Shown: piece after piece, positions 1 through 7,546 of the stretch | Layout: each line of letters opens with the position of its first letter | Position numbering within the stretch: position 1 is the first letter of the stretch | Assembly: GCA_030039815.1 (NCBI GenBank) | Contig: JASHUW010000240.1 | Coordinates: 1-10,904 of the forward strand | Direction of reading: 5' to 3' | DNA from: Alphaproteobacteria bacterium | GTDB taxonomy: Bacteria > Pseudomonadota > Alphaproteobacteria > ATCC43930 > CGMCC-115725 | Length of the DNA stretch: 10,904 nucleotides | The notes under the pieces: generated by a model | What the model was told of the DNA's origin: nothing | The model's input: only the letters and a program-made list of their open reading frames with translations | Database searches by the model: none | Made by a program: the position numbers and the translations under genes

Positions 1-886
1 CTCGCGCGCCAATGTCGCGCATCATTACGACCTCTCCGACCAGCTCTACGAGTTGTTCCTTGACCGGGACAGGCAATATTCCTGCGCCTATTTCCTCAGC
101 CCCGACGACGACATCGACACCGCGCAGCTCAACAAGCGCCGGCACATCGCCGCCAAGCTCCTGATCCGGCCGGGGATGAAGGTGCTCGACATCGGCTGCG
201 GCTGGGGCGGGCTGGCGCTTTATCTGGCGAGCGAATGCGGCGCCGACGTCACCGGGCTGACGCTCTCGACCGAGCAGCTGAAGGTCGCGCAGCGCCGCGC
301 CGCGCAGGCCGGCCTTTCCGACCGCGTACATTTTCACCTGCGCGACTACCGCGAGGAAAAGGATCAGTACGACCGCATCGTCTCGGTCGGCATGTTCGAG
401 CATGTCGGGGTCGGCCAGTACCCGGCCTTCTTCGGGCAGGTGCGTGACCTGCTCAAACCCGACGGCGTCGCCCTGTTGCATTCGATCGGCCGCAGCGACG
501 GTCCCGGCACCACCAACCCTTGGCTGCGCAAGTACATTTTCCCCGGCGGCTATTCGCCGGCGATCTCCGAGGTCGTGCCGCGGATCGAAGACGCGCGGCT
601 TTGGGTCACCGATATCGAGGTGCTCCGCCTGCACTACGCCGAGACGCTGAAGGCCTGGCGGCGACGCTTTCTGCAGCACCGCGACGAGGTGCTGAAGCTT
701 TACGACGAGCGGTTCTGCCGGATGTGGGAGACCTACCTCGTCGGCTCCGAGATCGCCTTCCGCTACGGCGGGCATCTGGTCATGCAAATCCAGATGGCGA
801 GGGCGGTCGAGACCGTGCCGCTGACCCGCGACTATATGTTCGATTGGGAGCGCACCCATCGCGCCGCCGACGATCGCGCGGCGTAA
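1..886 (+). CDS. cfa: Cyclopropane-fatty-acyl-phospholipid synthase, 3' part (5' end outside window)
   Basis: This SAM-dependent enzyme methylenates double bonds of unsaturated acyl chains in membrane phospholipids, acting at the inner face of the cytoplasmic membrane. The reading frame is open from base 2, with no start codon inside the conserved region, so the gene begins upstream; about 294 C-terminal residues are visible of a family length near 400. In order one sees NVAHHYDLS and YSCAYF (the Cys at 83-85 matches the conserved active-site Cys of E. coli Cfa). Next come the SAM-binding glycine motif VLDIGCGWGG (about 182-211), SVGMFEHVG with the conserved Glu (about 391), LLHSIG with the conserved His, and RKYIFPGG. 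A C-terminal segment with LKAWRRRF and a late MQIQ motif follows. The stop is TAA at 884-886. A TTG at 53 could be taken as a start, but it lies after conserved sequence. No terminator is visible downstream. The family is clear; the exact subgroup (Cfa or a Cfa-like paralogue) is less so. Confidence 0.93.
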   Translation, partial: SRANVAHHYDLSDQLYELFLDRDRQYSCAYFLSPDDDIDTAQLNKRRHIAAKLLIRPGMKVLDIGCGWGGLALYLASECGADVTGLTLSTEQLKVAQRRAAQAGLSDRVHFHLRDYREEKDQYDRIVSVGMFEHVGVGQYPAFFGQVRDLLKPDGVALLHSIGRSDGPGTTNPWLRKYIFPGGYSPAISEVVPRIEDARLWVTDIEVLRLHYAETLKAWRRRFLQHRDEVLKLYDERFCRMWETYLVGSEIAFRYGGHLVMQIQMARAVETVPLTRDYMFDWERTHRAADDRAA

Positions 887-925
887 GGCGCTGAGCCTTC
901 AAAACGATCCGTTACTAGCCGATTC

Positions 926-957
926 GTTTCCACATAAATATCCACAACTCTTCCACA
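926..957 (+). promoter_or_regulatory. DnaA-box-like cluster upstream of dnaB
   Basis: Three nonamers ending in CCACA occur in direct orientation: GTTTCCACA (926-934), ATATCCACA (938-946) and TCTTCCACA (949-957). Against the DnaA box TTATCCACA they have 2, 1 and 2 mismatches. The CCACA cores start 12 and 11 bp apart, about one helical turn, so all would face the same side of the DNA. The segment is clearly AT-richer than the surrounding genes. A GATTC (GANTC, the CcrM methylation motif of many alphaproteobacteria) sits just upstream at 921-925. A TATAAA lies downstream at 987-992, but no good -35 element is at the right distance. I infer DnaA-responsive control of dnaB; only the motif matches are seen directly. 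Confidence 0.4.
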
Positions 958-1033
958 AGTTTCGGCCGAGTTGATTTCTGCGATCTTATAAAATGGCCGG
1001 GCGGCAAAACCGCCTCGGTGATATTCTCCGCGC

Positions 1034-2554
1034 ATGCAATCGACCGTTTCCTGGATCGCGCCGTTCCGCGAGCCCGAGCCTGAGCCGACCCGACCGCCAC
1101 CCGCCAACACCGAGGCCGAGCAGGCGCTGTTGGGCGCTATCTTCCGCAACAATCTGGCGCATGGCCGCGTCGCCGACTTCCTGCTGCCCGAGCATTTCAG
1201 CTTCGCGGTGCATGGCCGCATCTATCAGGCGATCTGCAAGCTGATCGATCGCGGCCAGATCGCCAACCCGGTCACGCTGAAGAACCTGTTCGAGCAGGAC
1301 GCCGCGCTCGCCGAGGTCGGCGGCGCCCAATACCTGACGCAACTGGCCGAATCCGCGGTCACCATCATCAACGCCGAGGATTACGGCCGCCGCATCCACG
1401 ACCTGCACCTGCGCCGTCAGCTGATCGACCTCGGCGAGGACGTCGTCAACGAGGCGCACGAGCACGACCTCGACGACCCGGCCATCGCCCAGATCGAGCG
1501 GGCCGAGCAGCGGCTCTACGACCTCGCCAGCACCGGCCAGGCGGAAGGCGGGTTCCGTGCCTTCGAATCGGCGCTCACCGTCGCGATCAACATGGCCGAG
1601 GCCGCGTTCAAGCGCGACGGCCGCACCGTCGGCGTCGCCACCGGGTTTATCGATCTCGACAAGAAGCTCGGCGGCCTGCACCCGTCCGACCTCATCATCC
1701 TCGCCGGCCGGCCGGGCATGGGGAAGACATCGCTGGCCACCAACATCGCGTTCAACGCGGCGAAGGCCTATATTCCTGGCATCGCGCCCAACGGCCGCAA
1801 GACGGCCGAAGACGGCGCGGTCGTGGGCTTTTTCTCGCTCGAAATGTCGGCCGAGCAGCTGGCGACCCGCATCCTCGCCGAGGAAAGCGGCGTGTCATCG
1901 GACAGAATCCGCCGTGGCGATGTGCGCAAGGACGATTTCGACCGCTTCGTCGCGGTGAGCCAGCAGCTCGCGGCGCTGCCGCTTTACATCGATGACACGC
2001 CGGCGCTGTCGGTTGCCGCGCTGCGCACCCGGGCGCGGCGTCTCAAGCGCCAGCAGGGGCTCGACCTCATCGTCATCGATTACCTGCAACTGATGCGCCC
2101 ATCGCACGCGACGCGCGGCCCCGAGAACCGGGTGCAAGAGATTTCCGAGATCACCCGAGGGCTCAAGGCGATCGCCAAGGAGCTCGACGTGCCCGTTCTG
2201 GCGCTGTCGCAACTGTCGCGCGCGGTCGAGCAGCGCGAAGACAAGCGCCCGCAATTGGCCGACCTGCGCGAGTCAGGCTCGATCGAGCAGGATTCCGACG
2301 TCGTCATGTTCATCTTCCGCGAGGAATATTATCGCGGCCGAGAACCGCTCCTCGGTGAAAATGAGTCCCAGGAGAAATTCAACGAACGCCACCAGGCATG
2401 GCGCGAGCACATGGAGAAAATCCACGGTATCGCCGAAATCATCGTCGAAAAGCAGCGCCATGGACCGACTGGCACGATCAAGCTGCAGTTCGAGGCCGAG
2501 ATCACCAAGTTCAAGAATTTTGTCGCCGCGGAAACCCTCCCGGCCTCGTACTAG
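1034..2554 (+). CDS. dnaB: Replicative DNA helicase DnaB
   Basis: DnaB is the hexameric 5'-3' helicase that unwinds DNA at the replication fork and recruits primase. The 506-residue protein begins its conserved N-terminal domain at PPANTEAEQALLGAIF (about residue 20), followed by a linker and the RecA-like motor domain. Walker A is GRPGMGKTS with Lys231. Walker B is LIVIDYLQLM with Asp349. QRHGPTGT near the C-terminus is the conserved DnaB end motif. About 20 extra residues after Walker A (the GIAPNGRK region) and extra residues around EEYYRGREP fit alphaproteobacterial DnaB and explain a length slightly above the usual 450-480. ATG 1034 is the first in-frame start, because an in-frame TGA at 1019-1021 precedes it. 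Its ribosome binding site is weak (GGTGA at 1017-1021, 12 nt away). No intein or frameshift is seen. The upstream gap carries DnaA-box-like motifs. Confidence 0.98.
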   Translation: MQSTVSWIAPFREPEPEPTRPPPANTEAEQALLGAIFRNNLAHGRVADFLLPEHFSFAVHGRIYQAICKLIDRGQIANPVTLKNLFEQDAALAEVGGAQYLTQLAESAVTIINAEDYGRRIHDLHLRRQLIDLGEDVVNEAHEHDLDDPAIAQIERAEQRLYDLASTGQAEGGFRAFESALTVAINMAEAAFKRDGRTVGVATGFIDLDKKLGGLHPSDLIILAGRPGMGKTSLATNIAFNAAKAYIPGIAPNGRKTAEDGAVVGFFSLEMSAEQLATRILAEESGVSSDRIRRGDVRKDDFDRFVAVSQQLAALPLYIDDTPALSVAALRTRARRLKRQQGLDLIVIDYLQLMRPSHATRGPENRVQEISEITRGLKAIAKELDVPVLALSQLSRAVEQREDKRPQLADLRESGSIEQDSDVVMFIFREEYYRGREPLLGENESQEKFNERHQAWREHMEKIHGIAEIIVEKQRHGPTGTIKLQFEAEITKFKNFVAAETLPASY

Positions 2555-2576
2555 GATCAATTGTTGCGCACGAACG

Positions 2577-2598
2577 CGGCCATGGCGAGGTAGGGCCG
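2577..2598 (+). other. Small hairpin with exposed SD-like loop before alr
   Basis: CGGCC (2577-2581) pairs with GGCCG (2594-2598) around a 12-nt loop that contains the purine-rich GCGAGG. The loop also reads exactly as a three-codon minigene, ATG GCG AGG TAG (2582-2593), ending 9 nt before the alr GTG. The downstream arm overlaps the AGGTAGGG (2588-2595) that best serves as the alr ribosome binding site. There is no T-tract, so it is not an intrinsic terminator for dnaB. The structure is short and could be chance in GC-rich DNA. Confidence 0.25.
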
Positions 2599-2602
2599 TT
2601 GG

Positions 2603-3736
2603 GTGTGTTCTAAGCCGGTGACCCGAGACCCCGCGACGCGCGCCGGAACCGTGCTCGAGATCGATCTCGGCGCGGTCGTCGCCAATTGGCGGCTGCTCGC
2701 GGCGAAGACCGCGCCGGCGGCCTGCGCCGCCGTGGTCAAGGCCAACGGCTACGGTCTCGGCGCGGTGCCGGTGGCGCGCGCTCTGTTGCGCGCGGGATGC
2801 CGCAAGCTTTTCGTCGCGACGCTCGACGAAGGGCTTGCGTTGCGCGAAGCGCTCGGAGCCGAGCCGGAGATCGCCGTCTTCAACGGTCCCCTCCCGGGCT
2901 CGGCGGCTGATTTCGCCGCCGCCCGGCTGACCCCGGTGCTCAACGACCCTGGCCAGATCGCAGAATGGGCGGCGGTCGCCGCGTCCGACAAACCGCTTCC
3001 AATCGTCCACATCGATACCGGGATGTCGCGGCTCGGCCTGTCGCCGGCCGAATTCGAGCAAAGTCTCGACCGCGTCGCGGCGATCGGCGCGAGCATGCTG
3101 CTCAGCCACCTCGCCTGTGCCGAGACGCCGGAGCACGCGCTCAACGCCGCGCAGCGCGCGCGCTTCCTCGCGGCCCGGCAGCGCCTGCCGGCCCTCAAGG
3201 CAAGTCTCGCCGCCTCTTCCGGCATCTTCCTCGGCCGGGAATTTCACTTCGAGCTGGTGCGACCGGGAGCCGCGCTCTACGGCGTCAATCCCCGCCCTGG
3301 CGCCGCCAATCCGATGCGGCCGGCGGTGCGGCTCAGCGCCAAAATCGTCCAGGTCCGCAAAATTGACAGGGGGGAGTCGGTTGGCTACGGTGCCGCGCAC
3401 ATCATGGACGGGCCGGGATTGTTGGCAACAGCGGCAATAGGTTACGCCGATGGCTGGCTGCGTTCGCTGAGCCATCGCGGCTGCGGCTGGCTCGCCGGGA
3501 AACGGGTCCCGCTGCTCGGCCGGCTATCGATGGACCTGGCGACATTCGATGTGTCCGCAGTTCCGCCCGCCGAGCTTTATCCGGGCAACATGATCGAGCT
3601 GATCGGCGACCATTACGGGGTGGACGCCGCCGCCGCCGATGCCGGCACCATCGGCTACGAGATGTTGACCGCGCTCGGCGCCCGGCATCACCGCGTCTAT
3701 CGCGAGCCCCCAAGCGACAGCAAGACCGCCGAATGA
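2603..3736 (+). CDS. alr: Alanine racemase (PLP-dependent)
   Basis: Alr interconverts L- and D-alanine in the cytoplasm to supply D-Ala for peptidoglycan. The 377-residue protein has the full fold-type III signature. An N-terminal strand (LEIDLGA) leads to AVVKANGYGLG, with PLP-binding Lys46. HIDTGMSRLGL and LSHLACAET follow in the barrel, then the phosphate-binding and dimer region with RPGAALYG. The catalytic Tyr262 is in VGYGAAH and the substrate-side Met310-Asp311 in GRLSMD. The C-terminal TIGYEMLTALGARHHRVYRE is typical. The start is a GTG at 2603: an in-frame TAG at 2591-2593 blocks any earlier start, and AGGTAGGG lies 7 nt upstream. GTGs at 2618 and 2651 are alternatives, the former quite possible. 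The gene lies 48 bp after dnaB, and its TGA overlaps the mlaE ATG (ATGA), suggesting translational coupling. Whether this copy is biosynthetic or catabolic (dadX-like) cannot be told; the context favours biosynthetic. Confidence 0.95.
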   Translation: MCSKPVTRDPATRAGTVLEIDLGAVVANWRLLAAKTAPAACAAVVKANGYGLGAVPVARALLRAGCRKLFVATLDEGLALREALGAEPEIAVFNGPLPGSAADFAAARLTPVLNDPGQIAEWAAVAASDKPLPIVHIDTGMSRLGLSPAEFEQSLDRVAAIGASMLLSHLACAETPEHALNAAQRARFLAARQRLPALKASLAASSGIFLGREFHFELVRPGAALYGVNPRPGAANPMRPAVRLSAKIVQVRKIDRGESVGYGAAHIMDGPGLLATAAIGYADGWLRSLSHRGCGWLAGKRVPLLGRLSMDLATFDVSAVPPAELYPGNMIELIGDHYGVDAAAADAGTIGYEMLTALGARHHRVYREPPSDSKTAE

Positions 3737-4509
3737 CCGCCTTTCTGGCAAGGGTCGGCGCGGCCTTCCTCGGCTTTCTGGCGGCGACCGGCCGCCTCGC
3801 CGGCTTCGCGCTGATGGGACTGGCGGGCATCTTCAGCCCGCCTTTCTACCCGCGGCTGATCCTGCGCCAGATCGTCTACATGGGTTATTACTCGCTGCCG
3901 GTCGTCGGGCTGACGGCGATCTTCACCGGCATGGTGCTGGCGCTGCAATCCTATACCGGGTTCAGCCGCTTCAATGCCGAGAGCGCGGTCGCCACGGTCG
4001 TCGTGCTGTCGGTGACGCGCGAGCTGGGCCCGGTGATCGCCGGGCTGATGGTCGCCGGCCGAGTCGGCGCGGCGATGGCGGCCGAGATCGGGACGATGCG
4101 GGTCACCGATCAGATCGACGCGCTGACGACCTTGTCCACCGACCCCTACCGCTATCTCGTGCTGCCGCGCCTCCTCGCCGGGCTTATCACGCTGCCGCTT
4201 CTAGTGGTCGTCGCCGATATCCTCGGCGTGTTCGGCGGCTATATCGTCGGCACCGTCAAGCTCGGCTTCAATCCCGCCAACTACCTGACCCAGACCGAGA
4301 CCTATCTCGAAACGATGGATGTCGTGTCGGGTCTCGTGAAGGCCGGCGTGTTCGGCTTTATCGTGTCGTTGATGGGCTGCTACCACGGCTACCAGTCGCG
4401 CGGCGGCGCCGAGGGGGTCGGTCAGGCGACGACCTACGCCGTGGTCTCCGCCTCGATCATGATCCTCTTGTCCAACTACCTCCTGACGGCGGCGTTTTTC
4501 GGCAAATGA
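3733..4509 (+). CDS. mlaE: MlaE-family ABC transporter permease (lipid transport)
   Basis: This is an inner-membrane permease of the MlaE/TTG2B/YrbE family, which moves phospholipids between the inner and outer membranes together with an MlaF ATPase and an MCE-domain (MlaD) protein. The 258 residues match the usual length. Visible family signatures are LTAIFTGMVLALQ (about 55-68), the highly conserved VTRELGPVIAGLMVAGRVGAAMAAEIG core (about 94-120), and the EQ-loop equivalent TDQIDALTTLSTDPYRYLVLPR. Several hydrophobic helices follow up to the C-terminal YLLTAAFFGK. The N-terminus is the amphipathic elbow helix typical of MlaE, not a cleaved signal peptide. ATG 3733 overlaps the alr stop, and the mlaE stop overlaps the mlaF ATG, both as ATGA. 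The nearest bacterial counterparts are Mla/Ttg2 lipid trafficking systems; an older 'toluene tolerance' label would be the same family. Confidence 0.93.
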   Translation: MTAFLARVGAAFLGFLAATGRLAGFALMGLAGIFSPPFYPRLILRQIVYMGYYSLPVVGLTAIFTGMVLALQSYTGFSRFNAESAVATVVVLSVTRELGPVIAGLMVAGRVGAAMAAEIGTMRVTDQIDALTTLSTDPYRYLVLPRLLAGLITLPLLVVVADILGVFGGYIVGTVKLGFNPANYLTQTETYLETMDVVSGLVKAGVFGFIVSLMGCYHGYQSRGGAEGVGQATTYAVVSASIMILLSNYLLTAAFFGK

Positions 4510-5303
4510 GCGACGGCCGCACTCAGCCGGCCAACGCGCCGAAAATTGCGGTCCGCGACGTGCACAAATCGTTCGGGCCCAAAGTGGTGCTCGACGGCAT
4601 CGACATCGATTGCGGCGTCGGTGAGAGCCTCGTCATCATCGGCGGCTCCGGCACCGGCAAATCCGTCTTGATCAAGTGCATCCTCGGGCTGCTGCATCCC
4701 GAATCCGGCTCGATCCGCATTGATGGCGTCGAGACGGTCGGCATGCGCCGCGCCGCCCGTACCGCGTTGATGCGCAAGTTCGGCATGCTGTTTCAGGGCG
4801 CCGCGCTGTTCGACTCGTTGCGGGTATGGGAGAATGTGGCGTTCGGGCTGATCCAGGGTCGGGGGATGGAGCGAGCCGGGGCGAAACGCATCGCGCTTGA
4901 AAAGCTGGCCTCGGTCGGGCTCGGCCCCGAGGTCGGCGAGCTGCGCCCGGCCGAGTTGTCGGGCGGCATGCAAAAGCGGGTCGCGCTCGCCCGGGCGATC
5001 GCCGCCGAGCCCGAGATCATCTTCTTCGACGAGCCGACGACCGGGCTCGATCCGATCATGGCCGACGTCATCAACGATCTCATCATCAAGTGCGTACGCG
5101 AGGTCGGCGCCACCGCGGTATCGATCACCCACGACATGGTGAGCGCGCGCAAGATCGGCGACCGCATCGCCATGCTGCACAAGGGCAAGATCGTCTGGCA
5201 GGGCCCGGCCACCGAAATCGACGATTCCGGCAACCCGTTTGTCGAGCAGTTCGTCAACGGCCGCGCCGAAGGGCCGATCCAGATGGAGGTGCGGGCAATA
5301 TGA
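4506..5303 (+). CDS. mlaF: MlaF-type ABC transporter ATP-binding protein
   Basis: This cytoplasmic ATPase should energise the MlaE permease encoded directly upstream. The 265-residue protein has all ABC motifs in order: Walker A GGSGTGKS (46-53, Lys52), a Q-loop at GMLFQGAALFDSL, the signature LSGGMQKR (151-158), Walker B IIFFDEPTTGLDP (Asp175, Glu176) and the H-loop His209 in SITHD. FQGAALFDSL and LSGGMQKRVALARA are characteristic of the MlaF/MceG group rather than of amino-acid or export ATPases. The ATG shares four bases with the mlaE stop, so coupled translation and a fixed stoichiometry are likely. No mlaD, mlaC or mlaB follows; the next gene is radA, 27 bp later. The MCE partner must therefore lie elsewhere or be missing, which the window cannot decide. 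Confidence 0.93.
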   Translation: MSDGRTQPANAPKIAVRDVHKSFGPKVVLDGIDIDCGVGESLVIIGGSGTGKSVLIKCILGLLHPESGSIRIDGVETVGMRRAARTALMRKFGMLFQGAALFDSLRVWENVAFGLIQGRGMERAGAKRIALEKLASVGLGPEVGELRPAELSGGMQKRVALARAIAAEPEIIFFDEPTTGLDPIMADVINDLIIKCVREVGATAVSITHDMVSARKIGDRIAMLHKGKIVWQGPATEIDDSGNPFVEQFVNGRAEGPIQMEVRAI

Positions 5304-5330
5304 CGCGCGGCGCGGTGAGCGGCCGGATCG

Positions 5331-6782
<1,452 letters not shown>

Positions 6783-6785
<3 letters not shown>

Positions 6786-6798
6786 GGATCACGGCGTG
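6783..6798 (+). promoter_or_regulatory. Ribosome binding site that fixes the cvpA GTG start
   Basis: GAGGA (6784-6788) overlaps the radA stop TGA (6783-6785), so the bases read TGAGGA. It lies 7 nt before GTG 6796. A ribosome finishing radA would sit on the cvpA initiation site, which suggests coupled translation. It also argues against the much longer in-frame extension that runs back inside radA. Confidence 0.7.
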
Positions 6799-7458
6799 AA
6801 CCCGCTCGATCTGGGTGTCATCGCGGTCATCGGCCTGTCGGCGATCTTTGCCTTCGCCCGCGGCTTCGTGCGCGAGGCGCTGTCGATCGTCGCCTGGGTC
6901 GGCGCCGCGTTTGTCACCTTCTACATCTACGCGAATGTCGAAGCGGCGGTCGAGCCGATGGTGCACAACCCGCTGCTCTCGGGGCTGATCGGCATCGCCG
7001 GGACCTTCATCGTCTGCCTCATCGTCTTGACAATCATCACCGGGATCGCCGCGCGCGCCGTGCGATCCGCCGGGCTGTCGCCGATCGACCGCACGCTCGG
7101 TTTCGTGTTCGGGCTGGTGCGCGGCGCGTTCATCCTTAGCCTTGCCTATCTGATGCTCGACATGGTGCAGCCGAATGACCGGCCGCAATGGTTGCGCGAC
7201 GCCAAAAGCGCGCCCTATCTCGAACAGGGCGCCAACCTGATTCGCGGCTTTCTGCCCGAACAGTGGCGCGTGAAGAGCGCCGCGGCCGCGGATGACATCA
7301 TCCATACCGTATCGCCCGCCGCCGAGGCGGAGAAGGCGATGCGCGCGCTCACCAACCCCACCGCGCCGCCCGCCGCGGATCAGCAGCAATCGGTGGCGCC
7401 GAGCTATAACCCGACCTCGCAGCGCGAGCTCGACCGGCTGATCAATAACCAGCGATGA
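6796..7458 (+). CDS. cvpA: CvpA family inner-membrane protein (colicin V production-like)
   Basis: CvpA is a small polytopic inner-membrane protein named for colicin V production in E. coli, where it sits in front of purF. Its molecular role is not firmly established, although work in other bacteria links it to envelope homeostasis. From GTG 6796 the protein has 220 residues. Four hydrophobic segments are visible: about 3-22, 27-46, 57-82 and 97-118. Family motifs are the N-terminal PLDLGVIAVIGLSAIFAFARGFVRE, in two parts, and RTLGFVFGLVRGAF. A hydrophilic tail ends with the alphaproteobacterial-style signature SQRELDRLINNQR. The open frame extends back to 6526, but that part overlies radA in another frame and is Arg-rich shadow sequence. 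The start is set by GAGGA at 6784-6788. purF follows after 88 bp, the classic cvpA-purF neighbourhood. Confidence 0.92.
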   Translation: MNPLDLGVIAVIGLSAIFAFARGFVREALSIVAWVGAAFVTFYIYANVEAAVEPMVHNPLLSGLIGIAGTFIVCLIVLTIITGIAARAVRSAGLSPIDRTLGFVFGLVRGAFILSLAYLMLDMVQPNDRPQWLRDAKSAPYLEQGANLIRGFLPEQWRVKSAAAADDIIHTVSPAAEAEKAMRALTNPTAPPAADQQQSVAPSYNPTSQRELDRLINNQR

Positions 7459-7472
7459 GGTGCCGCACGCTC

Positions 7473-7502
7473 TTGTCACGCACTGGCAACAAAGGCGATA
7501 AG
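7473..7502 (+). promoter_or_regulatory. Candidate sigma70-type promoter for purF
   Basis: TTGTCA (7473-7478, 5 of 6 to the -35 consensus) and GATAAG (7497-7502, 4 of 6 to the -10 consensus) are separated by 18 bp within the 88-bp cvpA-purF gap. Transcription would start near 7509 and give a leader of about 38 nt before the purF ATG. No recognisable purine-repressor operator or riboswitch is visible. If real, it gives purF an output separate from the upstream cluster. Alphaproteobacterial promoters vary from this consensus, so the call is tentative. Confidence 0.35.
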
Positions 7503-7546
7503 ACCCCATATTCTCTGGGCCCGCCAAGCCCCAACGAGGATCGTGC

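Noticed and set aside
53..55. TTG at 53 as the start of the first gene
   Set aside because: Conserved Cfa sequence (NVAHHYDLS) lies in frame upstream of it, so the gene simply enters from outside the window.
971..992. Promoter from TTGATT (971-976) and TATAAA (987-992) before dnaB
   Set aside because: The spacer is only 10 bp, far below the 16-18 bp needed, and no alternative -35 fits the TATAAA.
7473..7492. TTGT...ACAA inverted repeat in the purF leader as an operator
   Set aside because: Only four bases per arm match; it overlaps the candidate -35 but is too short to support a specific regulator.
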